Below are positions 28,360-36,586 of a stretch of DNA of 64,000 bases, piece after piece. The number at the start of each line of letters is the position of its first letter. The stretch's first letter is position 1. Position numbers and translations under genes: made by a program. Origin of the DNA: Oceanicella actignis (lineage in GTDB: Bacteria; Pseudomonadota; Alphaproteobacteria; Rhodobacterales; Rhodobacteraceae). The DNA is taken from assembly GCF_008124525.1 (NCBI RefSeq), contig NZ_VNHJ01000002.1, forward strand, positions 1 to 64,000, written 5' to 3'. A model generated the notes under the pieces. The model was not told where the DNA came from, did not search any database, and saw only the letters and a list, made by a program, of their open reading frames with translations.

Positions 28360-29424
28360 ATGGCTCGCAAGATCATGGGCGAAACGCGCCGCGCGGCGGC
28401 GCAAGGCTGGACGCGCCGCGCCGCGCTGGGGCTGGCGGCCGGCCTCGGGCTTGGCCTGGCGATGGCGGCGGGCGCCGCGGCGGCGGCCGAAAAGGTGGCC
28501 GTGGGCGCGCTGCGCTTCACCTCGCACGCGCCGACCTTCATCGCGTACGAGCGCGGCTATTTCGCCGATGAGGGGCTGGACGTCGAGCTCAAGTTCTTCC
28601 AGGCCGCGCAGCCCGTGGCGGTGGCGGTCGCCTCGGGAGACGTGGATTTCGGCGTCACAGCGCTGACGGGCGGCTTCTTCAGCCTGGCCGACAAGGGCGC
28701 CGTCAGGGTGATCGGCGGGCTGATGTCCGAGCATCCCGATCACGACGGCTCGGCGGTGCTGGTCTCGAACAAGGCGTGGGACGAGGGCGTGCGCTCGATG
28801 GCCGACCTGCGCGGGCGCAGCTTCGCGCTGACGCAGTTCGGCTCGTCCTTCCACTACATGGCGGGCCGCATCGCCGAGGCGAACGGCTTCGCGCTCGAGG
28901 ACATGCGCCTTGTGCCGCTGCAGAAGGTCGGCGCCATGATCGGCGCGCTCAAGTCGGGGCAGGTCGACGCCATGGCCATCGTGCCGCACATCGCGCGGCC
29001 GCTCGACGCGGCGGGCGCGGCGCATATCGTCGGATGGGTGCGCGATCTGGGGCCGTATCAGGTCACGACCATCTTCACCTCGGCGGCCAACACGACCGAA
29101 CGCCCCGAGCTGGTGCGCCGCTTCATGCGCGCCTATGCGCGCGGCATCGCCGACTATCGCGCCGTGATGCTGGACCAGGACCGCGACCCCGCCGCCACCG
29201 AGGCGATGGTCGATCTGATCCACAAATACGTCTATGCCGACCGTCCGCGCGAAAAGGCCGCCCCTTCGATCAAGGCCGGCGCGGTGCATCTGAACGCGGG
29301 CGCGGCGCTGGACGTCGCGGATGTCGAGCGGCAGCTGACCTGGTTCAAGAAGCATGGCCTGGCCCCCGCCGGGCTGACCATGGACAAGCTGGTCGATCCG
29401 CGCTTTCAGCCCGCGGGCGAGTGA
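28360..29424 (+). CDS. ABC transporter substrate-binding protein (NMT1/SsuA-like)
   Basis: Periplasmic solute receptor of 354 residues for the ABC importer encoded next. A Tat-type signal (GWTRRAALGLAAG near 20-32, cleavage about AAAAAEK) leads the protein. The mature part begins VAVGALRFTSHAPTFIAYERGYFADEGLDVE in two parts, the classical start of the aliphatic sulfonate/taurine/thiamine-precursor group. GDVDFGVTALTGG follows. Substrates in this family range from sulfonates and nitrate to pyrimidines, so none is assigned. GGGAGGAAGG lies just before the ATG. No riboswitch was recognised in the 140-bp leader. Confidence 0.9.
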   Translation: MARKIMGETRRAAAQGWTRRAALGLAAGLGLGLAMAAGAAAAAEKVAVGALRFTSHAPTFIAYERGYFADEGLDVELKFFQAAQPVAVAVASGDVDFGVTALTGGFFSLADKGAVRVIGGLMSEHPDHDGSAVLVSNKAWDEGVRSMADLRGRSFALTQFGSSFHYMAGRIAEANGFALEDMRLVPLQKVGAMIGALKSGQVDAMAIVPHIARPLDAAGAAHIVGWVRDLGPYQVTTIFTSAANTTERPELVRRFMRAYARGIADYRAVMLDQDRDPAATEAMVDLIHKYVYADRPREKAAPSIKAGAVHLNAGAALDVADVERQLTWFKKHGLAPAGLTMDKLVDPRFQPAGE

Positions 29425-29440
29425 GCGCGAGGAGAAGCCG

Positions 29441-30208
29441 ATGGATCTGCGCGTCGTCGGCCTGACGCATGTCTATGCCGGCGCGCCGGTCCTGCAGGAC
29501 ATCGACCTCGAGATCCCCTCGGGGCGCATCCTGTGCGTGGTCGGCCCGTCGGGCTGCGGCAAGTCCACGCTCTTGCGCATGCTGGGCGGGCTCGAGCGGC
29601 CCGACGCGGGCGCCGTCCTTCAGGTCGGCGAGCCGCCCGAGGGCTGCCTGAACCCGCTCACCTACATCTTCCAGGACTTCGCGCTGCTGCCCTGGCGCAG
29701 CGTGGCGGGGAACGTGGCGCTGGCGCTCGAGGATCGCCGCCTGGGCCGGGCCGAAATCGCGCGCATCGTCGACGACGTGCTGGCGCGCACGCGGCTGAGC
29801 GCCTATCGCGACGCGCTGCCGCGCCAGCTTTCGGGCGGGATGCGCCAGCGCGTGGCCATCGCGCGGGCGCTGGCGGTGCGGCCGGCCTGCCTGTTGATGG
29901 ACGAGCCCCTGTCCGCCCTCGACGCCCAGACGCGCGAGCTGCTGATGGACGATCTGGTCGGCCTGTGGCTGCGCGAGGGCTTCACCGCCTGCTACGTCAC
30001 CCACAACCTTGCCGAGGCGGTGCGCCTTGGCCATCGCGTGGCGGTGCTGTCGCGCCGGCCCGGCCGGGTGCGCGAGGTGATCGAGATCGACATGCCGCTC
30101 GAAGAGCGCGCCGAGCGCATGCCCGAGCTGGCCGTTCACGAACGCCGCCTGTGGCAGCTTCTGCGCGAAGAGGCCGCCGCCGCCGATCAGGAGCTTGCCG
30201 ATGTCTGA
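29441..30208 (+). CDS. ABC transporter ATP-binding protein
   Basis: Cytoplasmic ATPase of the NMT1-type importer, 255 residues. Walker A GPSGCGKST at 35-43, Q-loop YIFQDFALLPWR near 75-86, signature LSGGMRQR at 130-137, Walker B LLMDEP at 151-156, and switch His in YVTHNLAEA near 187. It lies 16 bases after the binding protein and overlaps the permease by 8 bases (ATGTCTGA). Confidence 0.95.
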   Translation: MDLRVVGLTHVYAGAPVLQDIDLEIPSGRILCVVGPSGCGKSTLLRMLGGLERPDAGAVLQVGEPPEGCLNPLTYIFQDFALLPWRSVAGNVALALEDRRLGRAEIARIVDDVLARTRLSAYRDALPRQLSGGMRQRVAIARALAVRPACLLMDEPLSALDAQTRELLMDDLVGLWLREGFTACYVTHNLAEAVRLGHRVAVLSRRPGRVREVIEIDMPLEERAERMPELAVHERRLWQLLREEAAAADQELADV

Positions 30209-31019
30209 ACCCGCCTGCGCCCATGCGCGCGAGGGCGCGCGGCCCGTGCCCTATCGCGGCGGCGGCTTTGCGCCGCGCCCGCGCCGCTGGGCGGGGGCGG
30301 CCTTTCTGGCGGGGCTGATCGCGTTCTGGGAGATGTGCTCGCGCCTTGGCTGGATCAGCCCGCTGGCGCTGCCGGCGCCGTCCGAGGCGCTGGCCGCGTT
30401 GCGCGACCTGGCCCAGTCGGGGCTGCTGGCCAAGCATCTGGGCGCCTCGCTGGGACGGCTGGCGCAGGGCTGGACGCTGGGCGTGCTGGCGGGGATCGCG
30501 GCCGGGCTGGCGGCGGGGCTGTTCTCTCTGGCGCGGGCGGGGATCTTGCCGCTGGTGGCGGCGCTGTTCCCGATTCCCAAGATCGCGCTCTTGCCGCTGT
30601 TCATCATCTGGTTCGGCATCGGCGAGGAATCCAAGGTCGCCACCATCCTGTTCGGCACGTTCTTTCCCATGACCATCGCGGTCTATGGCGGGGTCGACAA
30701 CGTGGATCGGACGCTGATCCGCATGGGGCAGAGCTTTGGGCTGTCGCGGCTGTCGATCATCCGCAAGATCGTGCTGCCCGGCGCCATGCCGGCGATCCTG
30801 TCGGGCATGCGCATCTCCGCCTCGATCGCCATCATCCTGCTGGTCGCGGCCGAGATGATCGGCGCCGAATACGGCGTGGGCGCCTATATCCTGCTGGCGG
30901 GCAACCTGATGGCGACCGATCAGCTGGTCGCCGGGGTGATGATCCTGTCGGCCATGGGGCTGACGGTCAGCTGGCTTCTGGGCATGGCCGAGCGCCGCCT
31001 GCTGCGCTGGCGCGCCTGA
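30201..31019 (+). CDS. ABC transporter permease (SsuC/TauC-like)
   Basis: Membrane subunit of the importer, 272 residues, six predicted helices between about 30 and 265. The ATPase-contact EAA loop is near 175-200 (GQSFGLSRLSIIRKIVLPGAMPAI in part). Start at ATG 30201 has AGGAG 9 bases upstream; an ATG at 30195 is in frame but lies inside the ribosome site spacing. Last gene of the three-gene importer; convergent with tspO. Confidence 0.94.
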   Translation: MSEPACAHAREGARPVPYRGGGFAPRPRRWAGAAFLAGLIAFWEMCSRLGWISPLALPAPSEALAALRDLAQSGLLAKHLGASLGRLAQGWTLGVLAGIAAGLAAGLFSLARAGILPLVAALFPIPKIALLPLFIIWFGIGEESKVATILFGTFFPMTIAVYGGVDNVDRTLIRMGQSFGLSRLSIIRKIVLPGAMPAILSGMRISASIAIILLVAAEMIGAEYGVGAYILLAGNLMATDQLVAGVMILSAMGLTVSWLLGMAERRLLRWRA

Positions 31020-31045
31020 GCCGGATGCGCGGGCCGTGGCCCGGT

Positions 31046-31519
31046 TCAGCGGTTCAGCTGCCAGAAGGCGCCGTTCAGGACCGCGGCGAAGCTCACCCAA
31101 CCAAGATAGGGCAGCAGCAGCAGCGCGGCGATGCGATCGACCCGCCAGGCGAGCGCCGCAAGCAGGGCGATCGAGACCAGCAGGCAAAGGATCACGGCGA
31201 ACGCGCCGCGCAGATCATGTGCGCCGAAGAAGACGGGCGTCCACAGGGCGTTGAGCACCATCTGCAACGCCCACAGCCCGATGCAGGCGGCGACCGTCGC
31301 GCCGCCGCCCGACGCAAGCGCCAGGCGCGTTCCCGCCGCGGCGATCATCAGGTAAAGCACGGTCCACACGGGGCCGAACACCCAGGCCGGCGGGCGGAAG
31401 GACGGCGCGGCAAGGCCTTGATACCACGCTCCGCCCACGTCGAAGAACGCTCCCGAGGCCGCCGCCGCGAATGCGGCCGCGAAGAAGGGCAGGGCGACGA
31501 GCAGGGTCGTCATGTTCAT
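31046..31519 (-). CDS. tspO: TspO/MBR-family tryptophan-rich sensory protein
   Basis: Five-helix membrane protein that binds porphyrins; in Rhodobacter it modulates tetrapyrrole export and photosynthesis gene expression in response to oxygen. 157 residues. Typical motifs: PSFRPPAWVFGPVWTVLYLM (39-58), ALWTPVFFGAHDL (91-103), LPYLGWVSFAAVLNGAFWQLN at the C-terminus. Its ATG overlaps the stop of phrB (ATGA), so it is the last gene of rpoE-chrR-phrB-tspO and should be induced with them. Confidence 0.93.
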   Translation of the reverse strand: MNMTTLLVALPFFAAAFAAAASGAFFDVGGAWYQGLAAPSFRPPAWVFGPVWTVLYLMIAAAGTRLALASGGGATVAACIGLWALQMVLNALWTPVFFGAHDLRGAFAVILCLLVSIALLAALAWRVDRIAALLLLPYLGWVSFAAVLNGAFWQLNR

Positions 31520-32979
31520 GGAGCTTCTCCTTGCGCTTGCGCATCGCGCTCTTCGGCCGCCGCCCTGGCGCCAAGGGCGCGATGCGCGTCCAGCGCCCGC
31601 TGGCGCGAAGCGGCCAGATCGACCAGCGGGCGCGGGTAGTCCCGCCCCAGCCGCAGCCCCGCCTGCGCCAGGACTTCGGCGGGGGCGGACCATGGCGCGC
31701 CCAGCCAACGGTCGGGCAGGCGCGCAAGCTCGGGGACGAAGCGGCGGATGTAGTCGCCTTGCGGGTCGAACTTCGCCGCCTGGGCGGCGGGGTTGAAGAC
31801 GCGGAAATAGGGCGCGGCGTCGGCGCCCGATCCGGCCACCCATTGCCAGCTTGCCAGGTTCGAGGCGGGGCTGTGATCGACGAGGCAGTCGGCGAACCAG
31901 CGCGCGCCCGCGCGCCAGTCGATCAGCAGGTTCTTGGTCAGGAACGAGGCGACCACCATGCGCACGCGGTTGTGCATGTATCCCGTTTGCCACAGCTCGC
32001 GCATGCCCGCGTCGACCAGCGGAACGCCCGTGCGCCCGCGCCGCCATGCCTCCAGCCCCTCGGGGTCGTCGCGCCAGGGCATGGCGGCGAATTCGGGCCG
32101 CAGCGGCGCGTGCGCCAGCTTCGGGAAGTGGAACAGCAGATGGGCGCTGAACTCGCGCCAGCCAAGCTCGGCGCGAAAGCTGGCCACGTCCTCGGGCGGG
32201 CCCGCCGCCTCGACCGCGTGCCAGACCTGGTTGGGCGAGAGCTGGCCATGCGCCAGATACGGCGACAGGCGCGAGGTCCGCCCCAGCGCCGGGAAATCGC
32301 GCCCCTTGGCGTAGCCGGCCAGGCGCTCCTGCACGAAGCCTTGCAGCGCGTCGTGCGCGGCGTCCTCGCCGATGCGCCAGAGGCGCCCCAGCCTGGCCTG
32401 CCATGGCGCCTCGTCGGGGGCGGCGAGGCCCGGCTCGTCGGGCGCGCGCGGCACAAGGTCGAGACGCGGCGCGGGCAGCGGCCGACGCGGCGGCGCCGCG
32501 CCCAGACAGCCGCGCCGGTAGAAGGGCGTGAAGACGCGATAGGGCGCGCCGTCGGGCTTGAGCGTTTCCCACGGTTCCCAAAGCAAGGCGCCGTTGGCGC
32601 TGCGCGCCTGCAGCCCGGCGCCGGCAAGCGCGGCCTTGACGGCCGTGTCGCGCGCGATCGTCCAGGGCTCGTAGGCGCGGGTCCAGGTGATCAGGCTTGC
32701 GCCATGGCGCGCGGCCAGGGCCCGCAGCGCCTCGGCTGGGTCGCCGCGCAGCGCCCGCAGCGTTCCGCCCAGCGCGCGGTCGAGCGCGGCCAGCGCGCGC
32801 CCGCGCCACCAGGCGAAGGCGGCGCCGGCGGGGTGCGCGGCCTCGAGCGCGGGATCTTCGATCGCCACCGGGATCACGCGCCCATGCGCCGCCGCCGCCG
32901 CAAGCGCGGGGTTGTCGGACAGGCGCAGATCGTTGCGGAACCAGTGGATCGCGACCGGGGCGGAAGAAGCGGCGCCCAT
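31516..32979 (-). CDS. phrB: Deoxyribodipyrimidine photolyase (class I cryptochrome/photolyase)
   Basis: Light-driven repair of pyrimidine dimers using FADH-. 487 residues: N-terminal antenna-binding Rossmann domain (IHWFRNDLRLSDNPALAAA) and C-terminal FAD domain with GRTSRLSPYLAHGQLSPNQVW, GYMHNRVRMVVASFLTKNLL and DHSPASNLASWQWVAGSGAD, where the conserved Asn, Arg and Trp residues are intact. It begins 1 base after the chrR stop and overlaps tspO. In Rhodobacter sphaeroides a photolyase gene belongs to the RpoE regulon; here it is in the rpoE operon itself. Confidence 0.95.
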   Translation of the reverse strand: MGAASSAPVAIHWFRNDLRLSDNPALAAAAAHGRVIPVAIEDPALEAAHPAGAAFAWWRGRALAALDRALGGTLRALRGDPAEALRALAARHGASLITWTRAYEPWTIARDTAVKAALAGAGLQARSANGALLWEPWETLKPDGAPYRVFTPFYRRGCLGAAPPRRPLPAPRLDLVPRAPDEPGLAAPDEAPWQARLGRLWRIGEDAAHDALQGFVQERLAGYAKGRDFPALGRTSRLSPYLAHGQLSPNQVWHAVEAAGPPEDVASFRAELGWREFSAHLLFHFPKLAHAPLRPEFAAMPWRDDPEGLEAWRRGRTGVPLVDAGMRELWQTGYMHNRVRMVVASFLTKNLLIDWRAGARWFADCLVDHSPASNLASWQWVAGSGADAAPYFRVFNPAAQAAKFDPQGDYIRRFVPELARLPDRWLGAPWSAPAEVLAQAGLRLGRDYPRPLVDLAASRQRALDAHRALGARAAAEERDAQAQGEAP

Positions 32980-32980
32980 G

Positions 32981-33622
32981 TCAGATGCGGAAGATCGGCT
33001 GCAGCGCCCGCGGGATCAGGCCGCGAAAGCGCAAGGGGGCGTCGGTGGCGGCGAGGCAGATGCAGGGCGCGCCCTCGTCGGCGACGGGCGTGTGCTCGAG
33101 GCTCTCGTCGGCATATTCGACGTCGCCGACGCCAAAGCGCCCCGTCTCGTCATGGAAGGCGCCTTGCAGGACCAGCGTCAGCTCGCGCCCCTTGTGGCCA
33201 TGATCGGGCACGGCCCGGCCCGGCGGGATGTAGAGAAGCCGCAAAGAGCCGTCCGGCCCGGCATGCAGCATGGCCTGCCGGATGCCCGCGCCCATGCTGC
33301 GCCATCGCGGCGGGCGTCCTCCCAGCGCCGCCATCACCGGCCCGGGGTAGATGCCCGAGGGCCGCGGCGGCTCGGGCGGCGCGGCGGCCGGATCGTCGAG
33401 GCGGGCCATGACGCGGGCCATCAGCTCGTCCGACACGGGTTCGGGGGGCAGGGTCTCGAGCACGGCGCCGCCCGCCGCCTCGTGCGCGGCCAGCCGGGCG
33501 CGGCATTCGTCGCACAGCGAGACATGCGCCGCCGTCGCGACCGAAAACGCATGCCCCAGGCGGCCCGCGGCGTAGTCCGCCAGCATCGGCTCGGGGATAT
33601 GGTGCGTGACGTCGTGGGTCAT
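32981..33622 (-). CDS. chrR: Anti-sigma factor ChrR
   Basis: Zinc-dependent anti-sigma factor that holds RpoE until singlet oxygen triggers release. 213 residues, the length of Rhodobacter ChrR. The N-terminal anti-sigma domain has the ZAS motif His33-x3-Cys37-x2-Cys40 (HVSLCDEC) with a further His at 7 or 8. The C-terminal cupin domain has His141, His143, Glu147 (HGHKGRE) and His177, the same four zinc ligands at the same numbers as known for R. sphaeroides ChrR. Start overlaps the rpoE stop (ATGA). Confidence 0.95.
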   Translation of the reverse strand: MTHDVTHHIPEPMLADYAAGRLGHAFSVATAAHVSLCDECRARLAAHEAAGGAVLETLPPEPVSDELMARVMARLDDPAAAPPEPPRPSGIYPGPVMAALGGRPPRWRSMGAGIRQAMLHAGPDGSLRLLYIPPGRAVPDHGHKGRELTLVLQGAFHDETGRFGVGDVEYADESLEHTPVADEGAPCICLAATDAPLRFRGLIPRALQPIFRI

Positions 33623-34182
33623 GGGCGGCGAAGGTCCTTGAGTTCGTGGCGCAGGCGCGTCAGCGCCAGGCGGATGCGCGACTTGATGGTGCCCAGCGGC
33701 AGGCCGGTGACGGCGGCGATCTCGCCATGGGACAGCTCGCCCAGATAGGCGCGCTCGATCATCTCGCGCTGGGCCGGCGGCAGCGCGCCAAGCGCGTCGC
33801 GCAGGCGCCGGGTCTCTTGATCCAGTGCCAGCGCGTCGGCCGCGTCGGGGTCGTGCGCGAGCTCTTCGGCCAGCTCGTCGGGAACGGGACGCCCCTCGCG
33901 GCGGAACATGTCGATCTGCCGGTTGCGGGCGATGCGATAGATCCAGGCCGAGGCGCTGGCGCGTGCGGGGTCGAACTGGGCGGCCTTGCGCCAGACGGCC
34001 AGCATCGCCTCCTGCACCACCTCTTCGGCCTGGGCGTTGGCCATGCCGCCGCGCCGCAGCATGGCCTTGAGCCGGGGCGCGTAATGCGCGAACAGCGCCG
34101 CGAAGGCCTGGCGGTCGCGCCGGTCGCGCACCGCGATCAGAAGCCGCGTCTGCTCGCTGAGCGCATCGCCCGTTTCGCTCAT
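33619..34182 (-). CDS. rpoE: ECF sigma factor RpoE (singlet-oxygen response)
   Basis: Group IV sigma factor, 187 residues from ATG 34182 (MSETGDALSEQTRLLIAVRD), which has AGGA at normal distance; the frame is open further upstream but without family similarity. Region 2 spans about 20-95 (DRQAFAALFAHYAPRLKAML, SASAWIYRIARNRQIDMFRR). Region 4 spans about 130-180 (LPPAQREMIERAYLGELSHGEIAA, GTIKSRIRLALTRLRHEL; each given in part). Paired with chrR downstream, as in the Rhodobacter singlet-oxygen system. A sigma-E-like promoter lies upstream, indicating autoregulation. Confidence 0.95.
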   Translation of the reverse strand: MSETGDALSEQTRLLIAVRDRRDRQAFAALFAHYAPRLKAMLRRGGMANAQAEEVVQEAMLAVWRKAAQFDPARASASAWIYRIARNRQIDMFRREGRPVPDELAEELAHDPDAADALALDQETRRLRDALGALPPAQREMIERAYLGELSHGEIAAVTGLPLGTIKSRIRLALTRLRHELKDLRRP

Positions 34183-34354
34183 GGATCCTGCCTGCCTCTT
34201 GCCCGCAGCGCGCGCGCACGCCGTCTTGCGCCCGTCGCCTTTCGCGCGAGCGTAGCCGAGCGGGGGCGCGGGGCAAAGCGCCGCGCGCGGGGCCGGCCCG
34301 GCCTTTGGCGCGGCGGCGCGGCAGGTTTCCATGTCGATCGCGCTGGTCATGCAT

Positions 34355-34384
34355 CCTTTACGCGGCGCCGGGCGGGGCGGATCA
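34355..34384 (-). promoter_or_regulatory. Sigma-E-type promoter of rpoE-chrR-phrB-tspO
   Basis: On the minus strand TGATCC (34384-34379) is followed by exactly 18 bases and TAAAGG (34360-34355). The -35 box agrees with the TGATC-type -35 of Rhodobacter RpoE promoters, and the -10 is of the expected TA-rich kind. It points into rpoE about 170 bases ahead. It implies that RpoE drives its own operon. Confidence 0.75.
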
Positions 34385-34421
34385 CTTGCGGCGCCGAAAA
34401 AACGGCTCGCGTCCGCGCGAG

Positions 34422-34451
34422 TGATCCGACAGCGGTCTTCATGCGTATGTT
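34422..34451 (+). promoter_or_regulatory. Sigma-E-type promoter of the rightward lipid-response operon
   Basis: TGATCC (34422-34427), an 18-base spacer, then TATGTT (34446-34451), 28 bases before the ATG of the FAD oxidoreductase gene. The -35 and spacing are identical to the divergent rpoE promoter; the two -35 boxes are 37 bases apart, back to back. Confidence 0.75.
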
Positions 34452-34478
34452 CACAAAGACTTCACGCAGGAGAGCGAC

Positions 34479-35789
34479 ATGGCATTCGATTTGCGGCCCT
34501 CGGCCCCGCGGCGCATCGCGATCATCGGGGGCGGGGTGACGGGGCTTTACGCCGCGCGGCTTCTGGCGCCGGGGCGCCATGTCACGCTGTTCGAGGCCGC
34601 GCCCCGCCTTGGCGGACATGCGCGCACCGTCGCCGCGGGCCGACGCGGCGACAGGCCGGTGGATACGGGCTTCATCGTCTTCAACCACGCCAACTACCCG
34701 CATCTGGGCCGGCTGTTCGACGAGCTGGACGTGCCCCTGCTCAGGACCGACATGAGCTTCGGCGCCTCGCTCGAGGGCGGCGCGATCGAATACGGGCTGC
34801 GCAATCCCGGCGCCGTCTTCGCGCAGCCGTCCAATGCGCTGCGCCCGGCGTTCTGGGGCATGATCCGCGACGTCCTGCGCTTCAACCGCCTGGCGCCGGC
34901 CGCCGCCCGCGACGACATGACCCTGGCCGAGCTGTCGGCGCGCCTTGGCCTCGGGCGCTGGTTCGAGCGCCACTACCTGCGGCCCATGTGCGCCGCGATC
35001 TGGTCCACGCCCGCCGCGCAAATCGGCGCGTTTCCGGCGCGGCGGATGGTGCGCTTCTTTCTCAATCACGGGCTGATGTCGGTCTCGGGCCAGCACCAGT
35101 GGTGGACGGTCGCGGGCGGGTCGATCTCTTACGTCGAGCGCCTGGCCGCCGATCTGCGCCGCCGCGGGGTCGATCTGCGCATCGGCGCGCCGGTCGCGGC
35201 GGTCCTGCGCGGCGAGGGGGGCGTGCGCGTGCGCGCCGCGGGGGCCGAGCCCGAGCGCTTCGACGAGGTGGTCTTCGCCTGCCACGCCGACGTGGCGCTG
35301 CGCCTTCTGGCCGATGCCGCGCCCGAAGAGCGCGCGGCGCTGTCCGCCGTCCGTTTTCAGGACAACCGCGCCGTGCTGCACGCGGACGCCGCGCTGATGC
35401 CGCGGCGGCGCAAGGCATGGTCGGCGTGGAACTATGTGTCGGGCCGCGGCGGCGGCGACGCGGGCGTGGGGGTGACCTACTGGATGAATCGCCTCCAGAG
35501 CATCCCCGAGGACGATCCGCTGTTCGTCACGCTGAACCCGCCCGCCTCGCTGCGCGACGAGCTGATCCAGGACGAGACGACCTTTCGCCACCCGGTCTTC
35601 GACCACGGGGCCATCGCGGCGCAAGAGCGCATCGCCGCCATGCAGGGCGCGCGCGGCGCATGGTTCGCCGGCGCCTGGCTGCGCCACGGCTTTCACGAGG
35701 ATGGCTGCGCGACCGCGGCCCGCGTCGCGCGCGCCATCGCGGCCAGGGCCGAGCGCGGCGCGGATGCGCGCACGGGGGCGACGGCATGA
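34479..35789 (+). CDS. FAD-dependent amine-oxidase-like protein; candidate fatty acid desaturase UfaD
   Basis: Flavoprotein of 436 residues of the NAD(P)/FAD amine-oxidase type (COG2907-like). The dinucleotide-binding start is IAIIGGGVTGLYAARLL (13-29), followed by LFEAAPRLGGHARTV and DTGFIVFNHANYPHL. Near the C-terminus GAWFAGAWLRHGFHEDG is the FAD-closing motif. The equivalent first gene of the Rhodobacter RpoE-dependent locus beside rpoE is of this family, and furan fatty acid synthesis there uses a flavin-type desaturase (UfaD) on methylated phospholipid acyl chains. Assigning that step here is inference. GGAG lies 9-10 bases before the ATG. First gene of an eight-gene operon. Confidence 0.85.
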   Translation: MAFDLRPSAPRRIAIIGGGVTGLYAARLLAPGRHVTLFEAAPRLGGHARTVAAGRRGDRPVDTGFIVFNHANYPHLGRLFDELDVPLLRTDMSFGASLEGGAIEYGLRNPGAVFAQPSNALRPAFWGMIRDVLRFNRLAPAAARDDMTLAELSARLGLGRWFERHYLRPMCAAIWSTPAAQIGAFPARRMVRFFLNHGLMSVSGQHQWWTVAGGSISYVERLAADLRRRGVDLRIGAPVAAVLRGEGGVRVRAAGAEPERFDEVVFACHADVALRLLADAAPEERAALSAVRFQDNRAVLHADAALMPRRRKAWSAWNYVSGRGGGDAGVGVTYWMNRLQSIPEDDPLFVTLNPPASLRDELIQDETTFRHPVFDHGAIAAQERIAAMQGARGAWFAGAWLRHGFHEDGCATAARVARAIAARAERGADARTGATA

Positions 35790-36586
35790 TCGCGCGCGCC
35801 TCGGGAAACGCCCCGCCCAACGCCCCGCCCGCGCGCCTGCCCCTGCGCCTTGCGGGCGCGACGACCCATCTGCGGCGGGGTTCGGCTCGCCACAGGCTGA
35901 CCCATCGGGCCGAGATGGTGCTGATCGATCCCGAGTCGCCCACGCCCCCGCCCTTTCCCCTGCGGCGCAACCGCTTCGGCCTGCTTTCGGTGTCCGATCG
36001 CGACCATGGCGGCCCGCCCGGGCGCGGGCGCGGCGCGGCATGGGCGCGCCAGACCCTCGAGGCGCGCGGCGTGACGGCCGACCGGCTGGCCCTTCTGACC
36101 ACGCCGCGATTCCTGTGGTGGGGGTTCAACCCCGTCAGCTTCTGGCTGGCGTGGCGGGACGAGGCGCTGGTCGCGGTCATCGCCGAGGTGACCAACACCT
36201 GGGGTCAGCGCCACGCCTATGTCTGCCGCCATGAGGACGGCCGCCCGATAACCCCGGACGACAGGCTGACCGCGGCCAAGATCTTTCACGTCTCGCCCTT
36301 TCAGGACGTGGCGGGCGACTACGCCTTCCGCTTCGACTTTGACTTCGGCGCGCGCGCGCTCGACATCCGCATCGTGCACCGGAACGGGCCCGAGGGCGTG
36401 GCCGCCAGCCTGGCGGGGCCGCTCATGCCGCTGGGCCGCCGCGCGCTGGCGGGCATGATGCTGCGCCATCCCTTCGGGCCGCTGCGCACGCTGGCCCTGA
36501 TCCACTGGCACGCGCTGCGCCTTGCCCTCAAGGGCGCGCGCTGGCGCGAGCGCCCCGCGCCCCCCGCTTCGGAGACCAGCCCATGA
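35786..36586 (+). CDS. DUF1365 protein; candidate furan fatty acid oxygenation factor
   Basis: 266 residues of the DUF1365 family. Visible family blocks are NRFGLLSVSDRDHG, TTPRFLWWGFNPVSFWLAW, EVTNTWGQRHAYVC and KIFHVSPFQDVAGDYAFRF. Enzymatic function is not proven for most members. Such genes almost always travel with the FAD oxidoreductase and the cyclopropane-synthase-like methyltransferase found on each side here. In the Rhodobacter furan fatty acid pathway an O2-dependent step is assigned to UfaO, which may be this family; that link is from memory and uncertain. Start overlaps the previous stop (ATGA). Confidence 0.85.
   Translation: MIARASGNAPPNAPPARLPLRLAGATTHLRRGSARHRLTHRAEMVLIDPESPTPPPFPLRRNRFGLLSVSDRDHGGPPGRGRGAAWARQTLEARGVTADRLALLTTPRFLWWGFNPVSFWLAWRDEALVAVIAEVTNTWGQRHAYVCRHEDGRPITPDDRLTAAKIFHVSPFQDVAGDYAFRFDFDFGARALDIRIVHRNGPEGVAASLAGPLMPLGRRALAGMMLRHPFGPLRTLALIHWHALRLALKGARWRERPAPPASETSP

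Noticed and set aside
34861-34900. A further TGATCC-type sigma-E box
   Set aside because: It is inside the FAD oxidoreductase coding region (codons of MIRDV) with no suitable -10 at 18 bases. Similar in-gene hits at about 6420 and 26927 were dropped for the same reason.
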